A stretch of 24,715 nt of DNA from Candidatus Methanomethylophilus sp. UBA78 (lineage in GTDB: Archaea > Thermoplasmatota > Thermoplasmata > Methanomassiliicoccales > Methanomethylophilaceae). This document shows, piece by piece, positions 1-8,510 of the stretch; the stretch's first letter is position 1; each line of letters starts with the position of its first letter. The notes under the pieces were generated by a model, which saw only the letters and a list, made by a program, of their open reading frames with translations, was not told where the DNA came from and did not search any database. A program made the translations under genes and the position numbers. The stretch is taken from assembly GCA_002503545.1 (NCBI GenBank), contig DARY01000009.1, forward strand, positions 1-24,715, in the 5' to 3' direction.

Positions 1-147
1 ATACTGAATTACGATTCAGTGAAATGGAGGAGGGTAAGTTCACTGGATGGAGGGGTCTTCCGGAAGAGCTCCTTAACGTCTTTCCCGTATTTCTATGGGA
101 GGAATCATGAAATCATCCATATCGAGCCGCCGCGCATCCTTTAGGGA
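1..147. other. Left edge, no gene identified
   Basis: I see no convincing coding region. The stretch holds two short perfect inverted repeats (3-20 and 56-67). The partner usually found downstream of an MNT nucleotidyltransferase, a HEPN gene, cannot be recognised on the minus strand. A short minus-strand frame starting near 112 ends after about 15 codons. Confidence 0.5.
3..20. repeat. Short perfect inverted repeat at window edge
   Basis: Arms ACTGAAT and ATTCAGT (7 bp) are separated by TACG. It could be an operator half of a gene lying to the left, or a terminator hairpin. The context is cut off by the window edge, so its role cannot be decided. Confidence 0.45.
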
Positions 148-455
148 TCAACAGATGCGGGCAGCCTCTCTTTTTATTCTGCGGGCGAAACAGTCGTCCT
201 TCAGACAGGATTCGTTGACGATGTCCACGGGCCTCCTCAGATTCCCCTCCAGCCCGTCGGCGAACCTGCAGCAGTCGCGATAGCTGTAGTTCTCGTTCAC
301 GGTTATGAGGAAGCCGCAGTCGCTGTCTCTACGGAAGTTGCCGGTTGCCCTGGAACCGAAAAGATGTACGGACGAAACGTTGCATGTCTGCGCCAGAGAC
401 CCCACTACTGATGCGAGTCCTCGGGAGTCAGGTTCTTCTTGCGCATTGACTTCAT
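148..455 (-). pseudogene. MNT-type nucleotidyltransferase, frameshifted
   Basis: This is a minimal nucleotidyltransferase of the kind normally found as the antitoxin half of HEPN-MNT pairs. The chosen ATG at 455 has an AGGAGG ribosome site 8 nt upstream. Its first codons (MKSMRKKNLTPED) hit a TAG after about 16 codons. The domain resumes one frame over with LASVVGSLAQ, then the family motif VHLFGSRATG and a late VDIVNE strand. The span is 308 nt, one short of a multiple of three, so a single lost base near 413-424 explains the break. The catalytic DxD is also damaged: the line reads DSDCGF, with Gly where the second Asp belongs. No HEPN partner is visible. A sequencing error could explain the frameshift but not the missing Asp. 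Confidence 0.75.
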
Positions 456-736
456 GCCCATTCCTCCTGATGTAATAGTCCGTTCGCCGTATTTGATGGA
501 TGGAGGGAAGCCGTTGCAGCCGGAGGATTATCGCCGGTATCGTTTCCCCTATCCCTCCCGGTGTCGGAGCGGCCGCGGAAGCGAACGGACGTCCCGGGAT
601 GCTGGCGGCCATGTGCGCAGGGGCCTGATGCGTACGAACCAAAGGTTTTTCTAAGAGGTCCGTGCTCGCAGTGCCGAATCCACGTAAAAACGTAAGCCTC
701 GGGCGGAAACAGTGAGATTTTCCGGGGTGATACGGA

Positions 737-1279
737 ATGGATAACAGATTACCACATAACAGCAGAGAGGGCATCCTCTACGGATGCATCATCGCAGGCA
801 TATCCTCGTTCCTTATCGGAGGATACAACGTCTTCGACATCAGGGGGTACAGCATCGACAGGTTCGGCGAGTTCCTCATGGACTACGTCGTCATCTGGCC
901 CGCGATCTTCCTGATCGCCTTCGTCCTGGCCGCCTTCTTCGTCGAACGCATAGCGGGGATGGTCGTGGGCAGGTTCGCCGCACCCGGCGACAGCGTCAAC
1001 GCCCGCCTGGCCATGAACACGATCGTCTGCGTGCTGATGATGTCCGCCATCCTCTCGTTCGCAGGGGGGCTGGCCGGGGAGTCCGTCGGTTTCCTCATGG
1101 GCGGCCCCTCCGTGGACGTGACGGGTCTGGCCGACAACTGGCCGAAGGTCTGGCCGAGGAACTTCTGCATAGCGTTCTGGGTGGAGATGCTGGTGGCGCA
1201 GCCCGCGGCACGTGCGGTCATGGTCAGGATGCACGCGCCGCATGTCCGGCAGTCCGCCGGTCCCGCCGAAGAGGACTGA
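737..1279 (+). CDS. DUF2798-family membrane protein (two repeats)
   Basis: A 180-residue integral membrane protein made of two similar halves, each with two hydrophobic helices (about residues 12-31 and 50-76, then 90-113 and 140-163). The second half carries the family-like run NWPKVWPRNF followed by the helix ending VAQPAARAVM, which is how I recognise DUF2798. The function of the family is unknown. A GGGGTGAT ribosome site lies just before the ATG at 737, so this start is preferred. The gene stands alone, convergent with the operon to its right, and is followed by a strong bipartite hairpin. Third-position GC is high, as in the housekeeping genes of the window, so it looks resident rather than recently acquired. 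Confidence 0.75.
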   Translation: MDNRLPHNSREGILYGCIIAGISSFLIGGYNVFDIRGYSIDRFGEFLMDYVVIWPAIFLIAFVLAAFFVERIAGMVVGRFAAPGDSVNARLAMNTIVCVLMMSAILSFAGGLAGESVGFLMGGPSVDVTGLADNWPKVWPRNFCIAFWVEMLVAQPAARAVMVRMHAPHVRQSAGPAEED

Positions 1280-1314
1280 CCGGTCACGGCATCGTCTGCC
1301 GGGTCATCGTGATG

Positions 1315-1360
1315 CGGTACGGGCATCCGGGGGGCCGGAGGCCCCCTTCCGTCCGTACCG
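1315..1360. terminator. Nested hairpin between convergent genes
   Basis: Outer arms CGGTACGG (1315-1322) and CCGTACCG (1353-1360) enclose inner arms GGGGGCC (1330-1336) and GGCCCCC (1340-1346) around a GGA loop. It sits between the 3' ends of the DUF2798 gene and the secretion operon and could serve both. There is no U-tract, so a transcript-end or RNA-stability role is inferred. Confidence 0.45.
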
Positions 1361-1420
1361 GGAGGGTTGGGGGAGACGGCGGACCCCGCCCTTTCGGATC
1401 CTCCGGCGTCGTGTAGACCC

Positions 1421-2878
1421 TCAGATCATGAAGTTCGAGCTCGCCAGGAAGACGGCCATCGACACCGGCAGCATCATCCCGACCCGTCTGGCTATGTTCT
1501 CCGTACCCGTCTCCCCCTCGAGGAAGGACATGAGCACCGCTATCATGGCGCACAGTTCGGCCAGGTATGCGGTCAGTATCACGGAGGTCCCGGAAAGGCC
1601 GGAGCTCCCGTACAGGCCGGCCAGGGGGACCAGCATGGCCGTGCTGAGACCCAGCACCATCGGGGCGAAGACCGCGGCGGTGGAGAACATGGTGTCCATC
1701 ATGCCGCGGAGGTCGGCCCTTATGCCCCTGCGGACCGTGCCCTGGTCCTTCATCTGCCTGCCGACCGACAGTGCCAGCCTCCCCGCTTCGCGCAGGTCCT
1801 TCAGTCCCGCGTCGTAGATCCCGCAGACGGTCTCGGCCACCGAGGGAGAGGTGGGCGCCAGCGCCGCGGTCACGGCGGAACGCACGTCGCCCCTGCACAC
1901 GGCCAGCTCCCTCCTCAGCGCCTCCGCCATGGGGGAGCACTCCTCCCTGGACCCGAGCGCCCCGGCCAGGGCGTTCTCGAACCCCTCCCCGGCGATCAGC
2001 CTGTTGCCCATCTCGAAGACGGCGTCCTGCAGCACCTCGGCCCTCTTCCTCCTGGCACTCTCCTTCTTGTGCTCCGGGTATACGGCGAGGTATAGCGCCG
2101 CCCCGCCGACGGCGAACCCTATACCTCCAGCGGTGGGTCCGTCCGCGCCCAGATAGAGGAGTGCCAGACAGACCGGTGCGGCCGACGCCGCCGGGAGGAG
2201 GCGTCCGTACCCCCTCCCGAAACGGTCGGCCTTCATGAAGGGGTTCCTGTCCCTGATGGACAGTATCACGGCCGCCACCACCGCCGGTATGAGCACCAGG
2301 GTCAGGGCGGCCAGCTGACCCATCTCTATCTTCGGCGACCCGAACATGCCGCTCATGCTGAGCATGGGCAGGATCGACATCAGCACCATGGGCAGCATGA
2401 TCCCTATGCCGAAGATGGCCATGCAGGGGGCGTTCAGGGAGGAGCTGTAGGTCTTGCCGGCCTCCCTCAGTCCGTTCAGGGCGATCTCCGAGGCGTCGCG
2501 CAGGGTCTTCTCGCGCTCCTCCGCGCTCCTGGCCTCCGACGCCGAGACCGCCATGTGCACGGCCATGGAGTAGGGGGCCGCACCGTCGCGCAGATGTGCC
2601 AGCTCCCTTGCGAGCGAGGCTTTCATATCGGCTTCCATGCGGGTGTCGGCCGCATCGGTCACACGGCGGAACATCGCCCTCGAGAGGGGAGGGCCCCTCT
2701 CGGCCACACCGCGTATGGCCGCATCGAGGGAGCCCCCGTTCCCTATCACGACGGTCATCATGCCGACCACCTCGGGCCCTTCGTTCAGCAGCGGGGGTAC
2801 TTTGATTTCGGTTGCGGTCCCCCCGCCCCGTTTCGTGCGGCCTACCCGTCTCCCGGCGTTTCCGAACGCGGAGGTCAT
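1421..2878 (-). CDS. TadC/FlaJ-like type II secretion F-domain membrane protein
   Basis: A 485-residue platform protein for an archaeal type IV pilus or secretion machine. Soluble helical regions (about residues 30-145 and 270-395) alternate with membrane clusters at about 149-176, 186-208, 227-245, 249-267, 397-422, 430-453 and 464-483. This is the duplicated T2SSF layout of archaeal FlaJ and TadB/TadC fusions. In the family this protein sits in the membrane and is driven by the cytosolic ATPase encoded immediately upstream. Its ATG overlaps the ATPase stop as ATGA (2875-2878), so translation is probably coupled. It is the last gene of the minus-strand operon. The assignment rests on domain layout and partnership; the exact substrate (pilin or other exported protein) is not shown. 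Confidence 0.85.
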   Translation of the reverse strand: MTSAFGNAGRRVGRTKRGGGTATEIKVPPLLNEGPEVVGMMTVVIGNGGSLDAAIRGVAERGPPLSRAMFRRVTDAADTRMEADMKASLARELAHLRDGAAPYSMAVHMAVSASEARSAEEREKTLRDASEIALNGLREAGKTYSSSLNAPCMAIFGIGIMLPMVLMSILPMLSMSGMFGSPKIEMGQLAALTLVLIPAVVAAVILSIRDRNPFMKADRFGRGYGRLLPAASAAPVCLALLYLGADGPTAGGIGFAVGGAALYLAVYPEHKKESARRKRAEVLQDAVFEMGNRLIAGEGFENALAGALGSREECSPMAEALRRELAVCRGDVRSAVTAALAPTSPSVAETVCGIYDAGLKDLREAGRLALSVGRQMKDQGTVRRGIRADLRGMMDTMFSTAAVFAPMVLGLSTAMLVPLAGLYGSSGLSGTSVILTAYLAELCAMIAVLMSFLEGETGTENIARRVGMMLPVSMAVFLASSNFMI

Positions 2879-4653
2879 ACGGTGCCCTCCCTCCCGTAGA
2901 TCCCGTTCTGCACCTTCGTCCTGAAGGTGGCGAGGACGTCCTCGGCCGATCTGCCGGTGTTATGTGCCAGATGGTCGTTGGCCGCCGCTATCCACTCGGG
3001 ACCGAAGAACTCCGCATGCTCGGGCGCCGACTGTGCCAGATACTCCCTGAGGAGTCCCCTCGCCCTTATCTCCTCCCTCGCGTCGTCCTCGGACATGGAC
3101 GAGGAGGAGAGGGCCCGCCTCATGACCGGGACGGAGAAATCCAGCCTGTTCCCCGACATGTCGACGAACTCCCCCGTGCGGTCGGTCGTGAACGCGACCT
3201 CGCTGACCTTCCTGGCCTGCGCACCCGTCCTCCTGTCGCGGAACGTACCCACCGTCACCAGCACGTCGGTGGCCATGAAGGCCTCGGCCGAGATGCCCAT
3301 GTCGTGGACGACCCTCTCGAAGACCGTCCTGGCCGAGTCCCCGTGTATCGTCCCCAGGATGGAGCTGCCGGCGCGCCCCGTCCTCATGCTCTGGTAGAGG
3401 GTCCTCGCCTCCTCGCCCCTGACCTCCCCGAGGACGATGGCCGACTCCCCCAGCCTGAGGGAGACCCTGAGCGCCTCGTTCGCCCTCGACAGGCTGTCCC
3501 CGTCCATCCGGTCGTCGACCAGCATGGACTGCACCTTGTAACCCATCCTCCTCATCTTCTCCCCCGGCAGTTCCATCGTATCCTCGATCGTCAGTATCCT
3601 CTGGGACAGGGGGAACTCGAACATGAGGGCGGACAGGAGGGAGCTCTTGCCCGCCCCCCTCGCCCCGCACACCAGGAAGGTGGCGCGGTTCTGGACGAGG
3701 AAGGAGAGGAGTCCCGCGGTCGCCGCGTCCACTGTCTCGTTGGCGATGAGCCTGGTCAGGGTCCACGGGTTGGAGGAGTGCTTCCTTATGGCCACGGCGT
3801 CGCCGTTGGGACTCATGGGGTACCCGACGACCGTCGCCCTGGCCTCGTAGGACCTCATGTCGGTCTCCAGGACGGGGCTGGATTCGCAGAACGGGAGTCC
3901 GCTGTCCCTCTTCAGGACGTTGATCAGGTTGTCCACCTCGCGCCTGTCCACCATCAGGTTGGTCCGGCAGCGCAGGTGGGTGTTGCCCCCGCCTATGCCG
4001 GACATGGTCACGTGGATGCGGTTCCTGTCGCAGGGGGCGTCTATGTATATGTCCTCCAGCTTGGGGTCGGACAGCAGGATGTCGAAGACCCCGAGGCCGA
4101 CGGAGTAGCGGTACACTATGTCGCACATGCGGTCCATCTGCTCCTCCATGGCGGCGGCGTTCCCGCCGCAGGCGATCATGATGGCGTCCGAGGACGAGTC
4201 GATGCTGTCCCTGGCGACCGAGGTGACGAACTGGCGGTCCGTCCTCCCCCCGTGCTCGCGGAAGGACCGCCTGACCGCGGCTATGGCCTCCTCCACGATT
4301 CCGTTGACCGCATCCGAGCTGGTGTACTCCGTCGGGGTCAGGTTGTACTCCGTCTCCCCGTCGGCCGCCGTCCCGACGACCACGTGGCCGTTCGGCGTGT
4401 CGTACTCGGCCATCACGTCCAGTTCGCCTATGCTGCCTATGAGCCAGCAGTCCGCGTAGGAAGGTTTCATCCTCACGTTCCCCGAGAGGATCCGGCGGTA
4501 GTCCTCCATGAACGTGCTCCTCGATATGACGGGACGGGGCCGCGGCATGCTCCCGTTCCCCGTGAAGAACCCCATGCCGTCCGCCGCCTCGCGGAACCGC
4601 CCGGCCTGCATGGCCGTCCGCACCCTGCCCGCCCCGCGTTTCGCGAACATCAT
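2875..4653 (-). CDS. TadA/VirB11-like secretion and pilus ATPase
   Basis: A 592-residue hexameric-type secretion ATPase (GspE/PilT superfamily, archaeal branch). Visible motifs are Walker A GARGAGKS at about 330-337, a catalytic-glutamate region TIEDTMELPG at about 355-364, Walker B IVLGEVRG at 406-413 and a His box GTIHGDSART at 434-443. An N-terminal domain of about 300 residues precedes the motor, longer than in bacterial TadA. It would power pilin assembly or export through the downstream F-domain protein. I chose the ATG at 4653 because it overlaps the stop of the upstream gene as ATGA. The reading frame stays open to 5181, but that extension is the neighbour's coding sequence. A second ATG follows directly at 4650. 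Confidence 0.9.
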   Translation of the reverse strand: MMFAKRGAGRVRTAMQAGRFREAADGMGFFTGNGSMPRPRPVISRSTFMEDYRRILSGNVRMKPSYADCWLIGSIGELDVMAEYDTPNGHVVVGTAADGETEYNLTPTEYTSSDAVNGIVEEAIAAVRRSFREHGGRTDRQFVTSVARDSIDSSSDAIMIACGGNAAAMEEQMDRMCDIVYRYSVGLGVFDILLSDPKLEDIYIDAPCDRNRIHVTMSGIGGGNTHLRCRTNLMVDRREVDNLINVLKRDSGLPFCESSPVLETDMRSYEARATVVGYPMSPNGDAVAIRKHSSNPWTLTRLIANETVDAATAGLLSFLVQNRATFLVCGARGAGKSSLLSALMFEFPLSQRILTIEDTMELPGEKMRRMGYKVQSMLVDDRMDGDSLSRANEALRVSLRLGESAIVLGEVRGEEARTLYQSMRTGRAGSSILGTIHGDSARTVFERVVHDMGISAEAFMATDVLVTVGTFRDRRTGAQARKVSEVAFTTDRTGEFVDMSGNRLDFSVPVMRRALSSSSMSEDDAREEIRARGLLREYLAQSAPEHAEFFGPEWIAAANDHLAHNTGRSAEDVLATFRTKVQNGIYGREGTV

Positions 4654-5177
4654 ATCGCTCCTCTTCCCGAGGCTATCTTGGCCGCCTTGTCCCTCACGCG
4701 CCCCATGCTGTCCTCGGCGATCCTCAGGGCGGAATGGGTCCGCTGGAGGCAGGAAGCGCATTCGGGGCCGTCGCCCGCGAGGCCGTAGAGGCGGTCGCAG
4801 GCCGCCGCGAAGGACGGCTCCGGGAAATCGGCCCACGCGTCGCCCATCACCCTCGAGGGGGAGCGCATGCAGTTCGCGCACCTCCTCGTCCCGTCGGCCG
4901 GAGGGGAGGTCCTCCTCAGCTGTGCCAGGTCGCACAGGATCTCCGCCGCGCGGCCCGAGATCTCCATGTCCTTGCCCGCCCTCAGCTGTATCTTGTCCGA
5001 GGTCCCCCCGTCGGATATCGCGGCGGTGATGCACCTTATGCACACGGGGGACCCCGCATCGGGGAGCTGGTCGCAGCCCCTGCAGTTCACCACCAGGTTG
5101 CCGGACCGGTCCATGGTCCCCGTGCCGGGGGCTTCCTTCTCTCCGGAGGTCTTCTTCGCGAACTTGATTCCAGTCAT
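4650..5177 (-). CDS. Four-CxxC cysteine-rich protein, first gene of secretion operon
   Basis: A 175-residue soluble protein of no family I can name. It has four CxxC pairs: C32/C35, C46/C49, C100/C103 and C140/C143. This spacing could build two zinc knuckles or rubredoxin-like sites. No signal peptide or membrane helix is evident, so it should be cytosolic. It overlaps the ATPase start by ATGA, which ties it to the secretion machine. The start at 5177 is supported by a TATA-like TTAAAT about 27 nt upstream, typical of the near-leaderless genes in this window. A role as an accessory, regulator or ATPase-binding partner is inference from position only. The four pairs and the tight coupling make it a good candidate for a lineage-specific component. 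Confidence 0.75.
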   Translation of the reverse strand: MTGIKFAKKTSGEKEAPGTGTMDRSGNLVVNCRGCDQLPDAGSPVCIRCITAAISDGGTSDKIQLRAGKDMEISGRAAEILCDLAQLRRTSPPADGTRRCANCMRSPSRVMGDAWADFPEPSFAAACDRLYGLAGDGPECASCLQRTHSALRIAEDSMGRVRDKAAKIASGRGAI

Positions 5178-5605
5178 GCATACGACGACTCCGCGGGGGG
5201 ATTTAACGCACCACTGCTGCATGCAGCGGGCTGTCCGCAGGATCGTGCAGGTCGGCACGGACGTCCCATCGTCCTTCGGCGGTCTCCGACCGATTTCCCC
5301 CTCTCGGCCACCCTGCGTCCGAGCCCGTATGTGCTGTCTGGGTCGGTCCCGAAGCGGGAGTCGCGGTACGCCCTCTCGGTGCACCGGGAACCGCGGAACA
5401 CCACGGTATGCCCCATGTTGTGAAGGAAAAGACCGAGCACCGATGCCCGAGGCGAATCCTCCGTCACGAACCATTCTGCCCGAAACGGCGGTCCATCATC
5501 GGGGCACCTCGGGACCGGGCAGGGCCGGGCGGTGACTTCGATTATGACCTCGGGTATCTCGTGCATCTCCGTCGAGTGTATTCCGGTTCGGTCGGCCATC
5601 ATCAC
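5174..5605 (-). CDS. Doubtful open frame upstream of secretion operon
   Basis: A 143-codon frame that I do not recognise. Its first two thirds, from an ATG at 5602 (MADRTGIHST, then IPEVIIEVTARP), have ordinary-looking codon use. The last third is rich in Arg, Pro, Cys and Ser and reads like a wrong frame, so there may be a frameshift near 5300. Its TGA overlaps the ATG at 5177 as ATGA, matching the rest of the operon, which argues for it. Against it, a TATA-like element for the next gene lies inside it. If it is not a gene, the interval 5178-5819 has no recognisable coding content apart from the promoter of the gene at 5820. Confidence 0.3.
   Translation of the reverse strand: MMMADRTGIHSTEMHEIPEVIIEVTARPCPVPRCPDDGPPFRAEWFVTEDSPRASVLGLFLHNMGHTVVFRGSRCTERAYRDSRFGTDPDSTYGLGRRVAERGKSVGDRRRTMGRPCRPARSCGQPAACSSGALNPPAESSYA
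5201..5207 (-). promoter_or_regulatory. Putative TATA box of the secretion operon
   Basis: On the minus strand this reads GTTAAAT, centred about 27 nt before the ATG at 5177. The same TATA-to-start spacing recurs at many genes here, suggesting a leaderless transcript starting at or near the ATG. Confidence 0.45.
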
Positions 5606-5778
5606 CTGCGTCGGACAATCCCATGATGTGGCCGCAATTATCAGGATGCAGACAGCTTAGCTCCTGCTGATTCGGAGTGAATGCCCCAGCACCTATGAAA
5701 ACCGCGGATCGGAAGAACCGTGTTTAATCATAGTATACAAAATGCGACATTTCAACAAAAATCACATGTATATTTTGC

Positions 5779-5786
5779 ATATAATA
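5779..5786 (+). promoter_or_regulatory. Putative TATA box of DUF4143 ATPase 1
   Basis: ATATAATA lies about 37 nt before the ATG at 5820 in a locally AT-rich stretch (about 5720-5815) that stands out from the GC-rich surroundings. A small inverted repeat AAATG-CGA-CATTT (5740-5752) lies upstream. No 40-bp-phased palindrome set like those of the other two ATPases is obvious here. Confidence 0.4.
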
Positions 5787-5819
5787 AACTATTTCATCTA
5801 TGTAATCAATCACTATGCC

Positions 5820-7109
5820 ATGGACAGGGACCTCTACGCCGAACTTCTCAAATGGAAGGAATCAGAAGACCGCAAACCGCTGATGATACGCGGTGTGAGA
5901 CAATGCGGGAAGACATATCTGATGAAAAAGTTCGGAGAGGAGAACTATCCCTCGGTCGCCTATCTCAAATTCGAAGGGAACGAAAGTCTTTGCAGGCTGT
6001 TCGACGGGGATCTGGACCCCAAGAGGCTCATCACCGCGATATCCATCCATCTGGACATGGATATCGGAACGGACACCCTTCTCATATTCGACGAGATCCA
6101 GGACTGCGGACGCGCGATGACCTCTCTGAAATCGTTCGCCGAATCCGCTCCGGAATATCACATCATATGCGCGGGGTCGCTTCTGGGTCTTCAGGGGAAG
6201 GGTTCATTCCCCGTGGGGAAGGTATCGTTCATGGATCTTTATCCCATGAGCTTCAGGGAATTCGTGAGGGCATCCAACAGGAGGCTCTACAACCACATAA
6301 TGGGTTCAGGAAGACCGGACGACACATCCGAGGGTATGCTGAAGGCCCTCAACCTGGAATATCTGGCCGTAGGCGGTATGCCCGAGGCGGTATCCAAGTG
6401 GATGGAGACACGCAGCATGGCCGAGGTGGACAGGGTCCTGAAGGAGATATCCGAATCATACAAACTGGATTTCCTGAAACACGTGCCTGAAAAGGACATC
6501 AAGAAGGTGAATCTCATCTGGGATTCCATCCCGTCGCAGCTGGCGACAGAGAACAGGAGGTTCTTCTTCGGCCATGCGATCGAGGGAGCAAGGTCCAAGG
6601 ACCTGGCGGATTCGCTCCAGTGGCTGATCGATGCTGGCATGATATATAAGGTGCCGAGGGCGGAGAGGATAGGCATACCCCTGTCGTCCTTCGTGTCCGA
6701 CAATCTGTTCAAGATCTACATGATGGACGTCGGCATTTTGAGGTACAAGGCAGGGGTTTCCGCCGCGCACATAATGGAGGACAGGCTGGATCCCCTCTTC
6801 AAAGGAGGGATGACGGAGAACTACATCATGTGTGAACTCACGGCCTACGGCCATGCGGGGGAGGGGTACTGGGGTTCGGGCAATCAGGCGGAGGTGGACT
6901 TCCTTCTCACGGCCGATGCAGGTATCATCCCCGTCGAGGTGAAGAGCAGGGACAAGTACCGTGCGGCCGGCCTCAAAGAGTACATTGACACATATCATCC
7001 CGCCAATGCGATGGTGATCTCCGGTAAGGAGTACTGTATCAACGGGATCGTCACCACCGTTCCGATGTACTTCATATGGATGCTCGGCGAAATAATCGCC
7101 GGTTCATGA
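5820..7109 (+). CDS. AAA ATPase with DUF4143 domain (copy 1)
   Basis: A 429-residue protein of the AAA_14/DUF4143 family, widespread in archaea and anaerobic bacteria and without a settled function. Walker A is GVRQCGKT (25-32), Walker B LLIFDEIQD (87-95), followed by the sensor-like IICAGSLLG and the family mark YPMSFREF (141-148). The C-terminal part has a nuclease-like PD-(D/E)xK pattern: AEVDF at about 357-361 and PVEVKS at about 371-376, with the Asp, Glu and Lys all present. The start at 5820 is preferred; an upstream extension to 5742 is an AT-rich translation with no family match. It belongs to a different subfamily from the ATPases at 7326 and 12784. It ends 20 bp before a truncated ATPase fragment on the opposite strand. 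Confidence 0.88.
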   Translation: MDRDLYAELLKWKESEDRKPLMIRGVRQCGKTYLMKKFGEENYPSVAYLKFEGNESLCRLFDGDLDPKRLITAISIHLDMDIGTDTLLIFDEIQDCGRAMTSLKSFAESAPEYHIICAGSLLGLQGKGSFPVGKVSFMDLYPMSFREFVRASNRRLYNHIMGSGRPDDTSEGMLKALNLEYLAVGGMPEAVSKWMETRSMAEVDRVLKEISESYKLDFLKHVPEKDIKKVNLIWDSIPSQLATENRRFFFGHAIEGARSKDLADSLQWLIDAGMIYKVPRAERIGIPLSSFVSDNLFKIYMMDVGILRYKAGVSAAHIMEDRLDPLFKGGMTENYIMCELTAYGHAGEGYWGSGNQAEVDFLLTADAGIIPVEVKSRDKYRAAGLKEYIDTYHPANAMVISGKEYCINGIVTTVPMYFIWMLGEIIAGS

Positions 7110-7129
7110 ACTGACGGGAATCGATCCTC

Positions 7130-7189
7130 GGGACAGTCCCTTCCCGAAAGGAGCCTGTCGAGACAGGTCCTTCTTTTTACTCCGTCCAT
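7130..7189 (-). pseudogene. Truncated 5' end of a DUF4143 ATPase gene
   Basis: From an ATG at 7189 the minus strand encodes MDGVKRRTCLDRLLSGRDCP, clearly matching the intact gene at 8510 (MNEVLRKTYLDRLLSGKDRP). Similarity stops near 7130, just before the Walker A region. The frame then runs on into unrelated sequence that is the antisense of the neighbouring ATPase. The promoter and palindrome of this copy are still intact (7217-7266). It is a relic of a duplication or of a recombination that removed the body of the gene. Confidence 0.8.
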
Positions 7190-7216
7190 GTCAGATGTCG
7201 CCGCCACTCCGTTGAA

Positions 7217-7266
7217 TTTAACGGAAATTTCCGTTAAACTAGCATTCAAAACTCACTTTAAAGGAA
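7217..7266 (-). promoter_or_regulatory. Operator set of the truncated ATPase copy
   Basis: A perfect 22-bp palindrome (7217-7238, half-site TTTAACGGAAA) is centred about 38 nt upstream of the ATG at 7189. A further half-site TTTAAAGGAA lies at 7257-7266, exactly 40 bp from the first. A TATA-like TTAAAT overlaps the palindrome edge. Confidence 0.65.
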
Positions 7267-7325
7267 TAATCCGCGATAATGCAGGGTGCGGCGATTGGGT
7301 TCCTCCGTTCGCATCCCGTTGCGGA

Positions 7326-8510
7326 TCATCTCCCGCCCAGCAGCCAATCCAGGAGATTGACGTGGATGAGACCGTCGGGAAGGTCCGTCACGAACGTGTC
7401 CATCGACAGCACGGTCTTGGGATAGTTGTCGCGTATCAGGCGGAACGGGGACGTCTCGCGCTCGTACGTGTCCTCCGCCATCATCGACATCGTCACCTGG
7501 AAGTATTGGATCTCGTCCCCTCTGCGTGCGGTGAAATCCACCTCCTTGTCGCCGTACTTCCCCACCGCCACCTCGTAACCCCGCCTGAGGAGTTCCAGGT
7601 AGACTATGTTCTCGATCTGCCTGCCGATATCCTCCCTCGAGGATATCCCCAGGACCGCGTTCCTCATGCCGGTGTCGGAGACGTAGTATTTCTCAAGCGT
7701 GTCCAGGAGCTTCTTCCCGCGTATGTCGTAGCGCTCCGCCTTGTAGACGAGGAACGCCTTCCGGAGCGCGTCGAGATAGTTCCTCACCTTCTCGGGATCC
7801 TTCTTCAGGGTCACGGCGATGTTGTTGGCGCTGGTTATGCTCCCTATGTTCGAATAGAGGAATCTGGCTATGTCCGTCAGCGTCCCCACGTCCCCTCCCT
7901 TGCAGTTCCTCAGCACGTCCTTCATCATGACCGTGTTGAACAACCCGACGAGATGGTCGTGCTCGAACATCTCGTCCGCATCGGGATCTATCACCGGCAG
8001 GGAACCGCTGCGGATGTATTGGCGGAAACGCTCGTTCCTGTCGCCCGGATGGAGTTCCAGGAACTCGCTGAACGACAGCGGCAGCATCGGCAGTTCGGTG
8101 TAGCGGCCGGATATGTAGGTGGAGAGGTCGCCCGAGAGGAGGTACGCGTTGGAACCCGTGATGTACACGTCGGCGTCGTAATCCGTCTGGAGGGAGTTGA
8201 CGGCACGCTCCCAGTGCTCCACGGTCTGGACCTCGTCGAGGAACACGTAGGTCCTTTCGCCGGTGTACCTCCTGTCTATCTCCTCCAGGAGTTTCATGTA
8301 ATCGGTCACATGGGCGAGCGTCCTCGATTCGAAGTTGAGGTGGATGATCCTGTCCTCCGGGACCCCCGATTCCCTGAGGAGCGAGATGTACTGCTTCATC
8401 AGCACGGTCTTTCCGCTGCGCCTCATCCCCGTGATTATCTTCACGGTGTCGGGACGGTCCTTTCCCGAAAGGAGCCTGTCGAGATAGGTCTTCCTCAGAA
8501 CTTCGTTCAT
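7326..8510 (-). CDS. AAA ATPase with DUF4143 domain (copy 2)
   Basis: A 394-residue AAA_14/DUF4143 protein. Walker A is GMRRSGKT (28-35), Walker B YVFLDEVQ (88-95), sensor DVYITGSNAYLLS (114-126) and family motif LPLSFSEFLE. A winged-helix-like segment (about 224-258) follows the ATPase domain. The nuclease-like end has EVD (323-325) but reads FQVT where a Glu-x-Lys would be expected, so cleavage activity is doubtful. The start at 8510 is preferred over 8573 because the TATA-like TTTAATAG on the minus strand is centred 27 nt upstream; the longer form would translate the operator. It is a close relative of the gene at 12784. Direct repeats of about 150 bp flank it. Confidence 0.9.
   Translation of the reverse strand: MNEVLRKTYLDRLLSGKDRPDTVKIITGMRRSGKTVLMKQYISLLRESGVPEDRIIHLNFESRTLAHVTDYMKLLEEIDRRYTGERTYVFLDEVQTVEHWERAVNSLQTDYDADVYITGSNAYLLSGDLSTYISGRYTELPMLPLSFSEFLELHPGDRNERFRQYIRSGSLPVIDPDADEMFEHDHLVGLFNTVMMKDVLRNCKGGDVGTLTDIARFLYSNIGSITSANNIAVTLKKDPEKVRNYLDALRKAFLVYKAERYDIRGKKLLDTLEKYYVSDTGMRNAVLGISSREDIGRQIENIVYLELLRRGYEVAVGKYGDKEVDFTARRGDEIQYFQVTMSMMAEDTYERETSPFRLIRDNYPKTVLSMDTFVTDLPDGLIHVNLLDWLLGGR

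Larger units (their letters stand above)
7130..7281. repeat. Direct repeat, left copy (partner 8452-8605)
   Basis: About 150 bp shared with 8452-8605 in the same orientation. It covers the first codons of the ATPase gene, its promoter, its palindrome and an upstream block ending ggaataatccgcgataa. The upstream block is nearly identical, with only two mismatches over about 45 nt. The two copies bracket the intact ATPase gene, so recombination between them could delete it. Confidence 0.8.

Noticed and set aside
148..774. Single 208-residue minus-strand protein containing the nucleotidyltransferase
   Set aside because: The N-terminal half has no sense, and the family start with a ribosome site lies at 455 in another frame.
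2812..4788. Long open frame on the plus strand over the secretion ATPase
   Set aside because: Its translation is a Pro/Arg/His/Gly-rich mix with no motifs. It is the antisense of the well-supported ATPase and platform genes in GC-rich DNA.
6995..7249. 84-codon minus-strand gene
   Set aside because: Its first part is operator and promoter DNA, its middle is the ATPase stub, and its end is antisense of ATPase 1; reported as a truncated copy instead.
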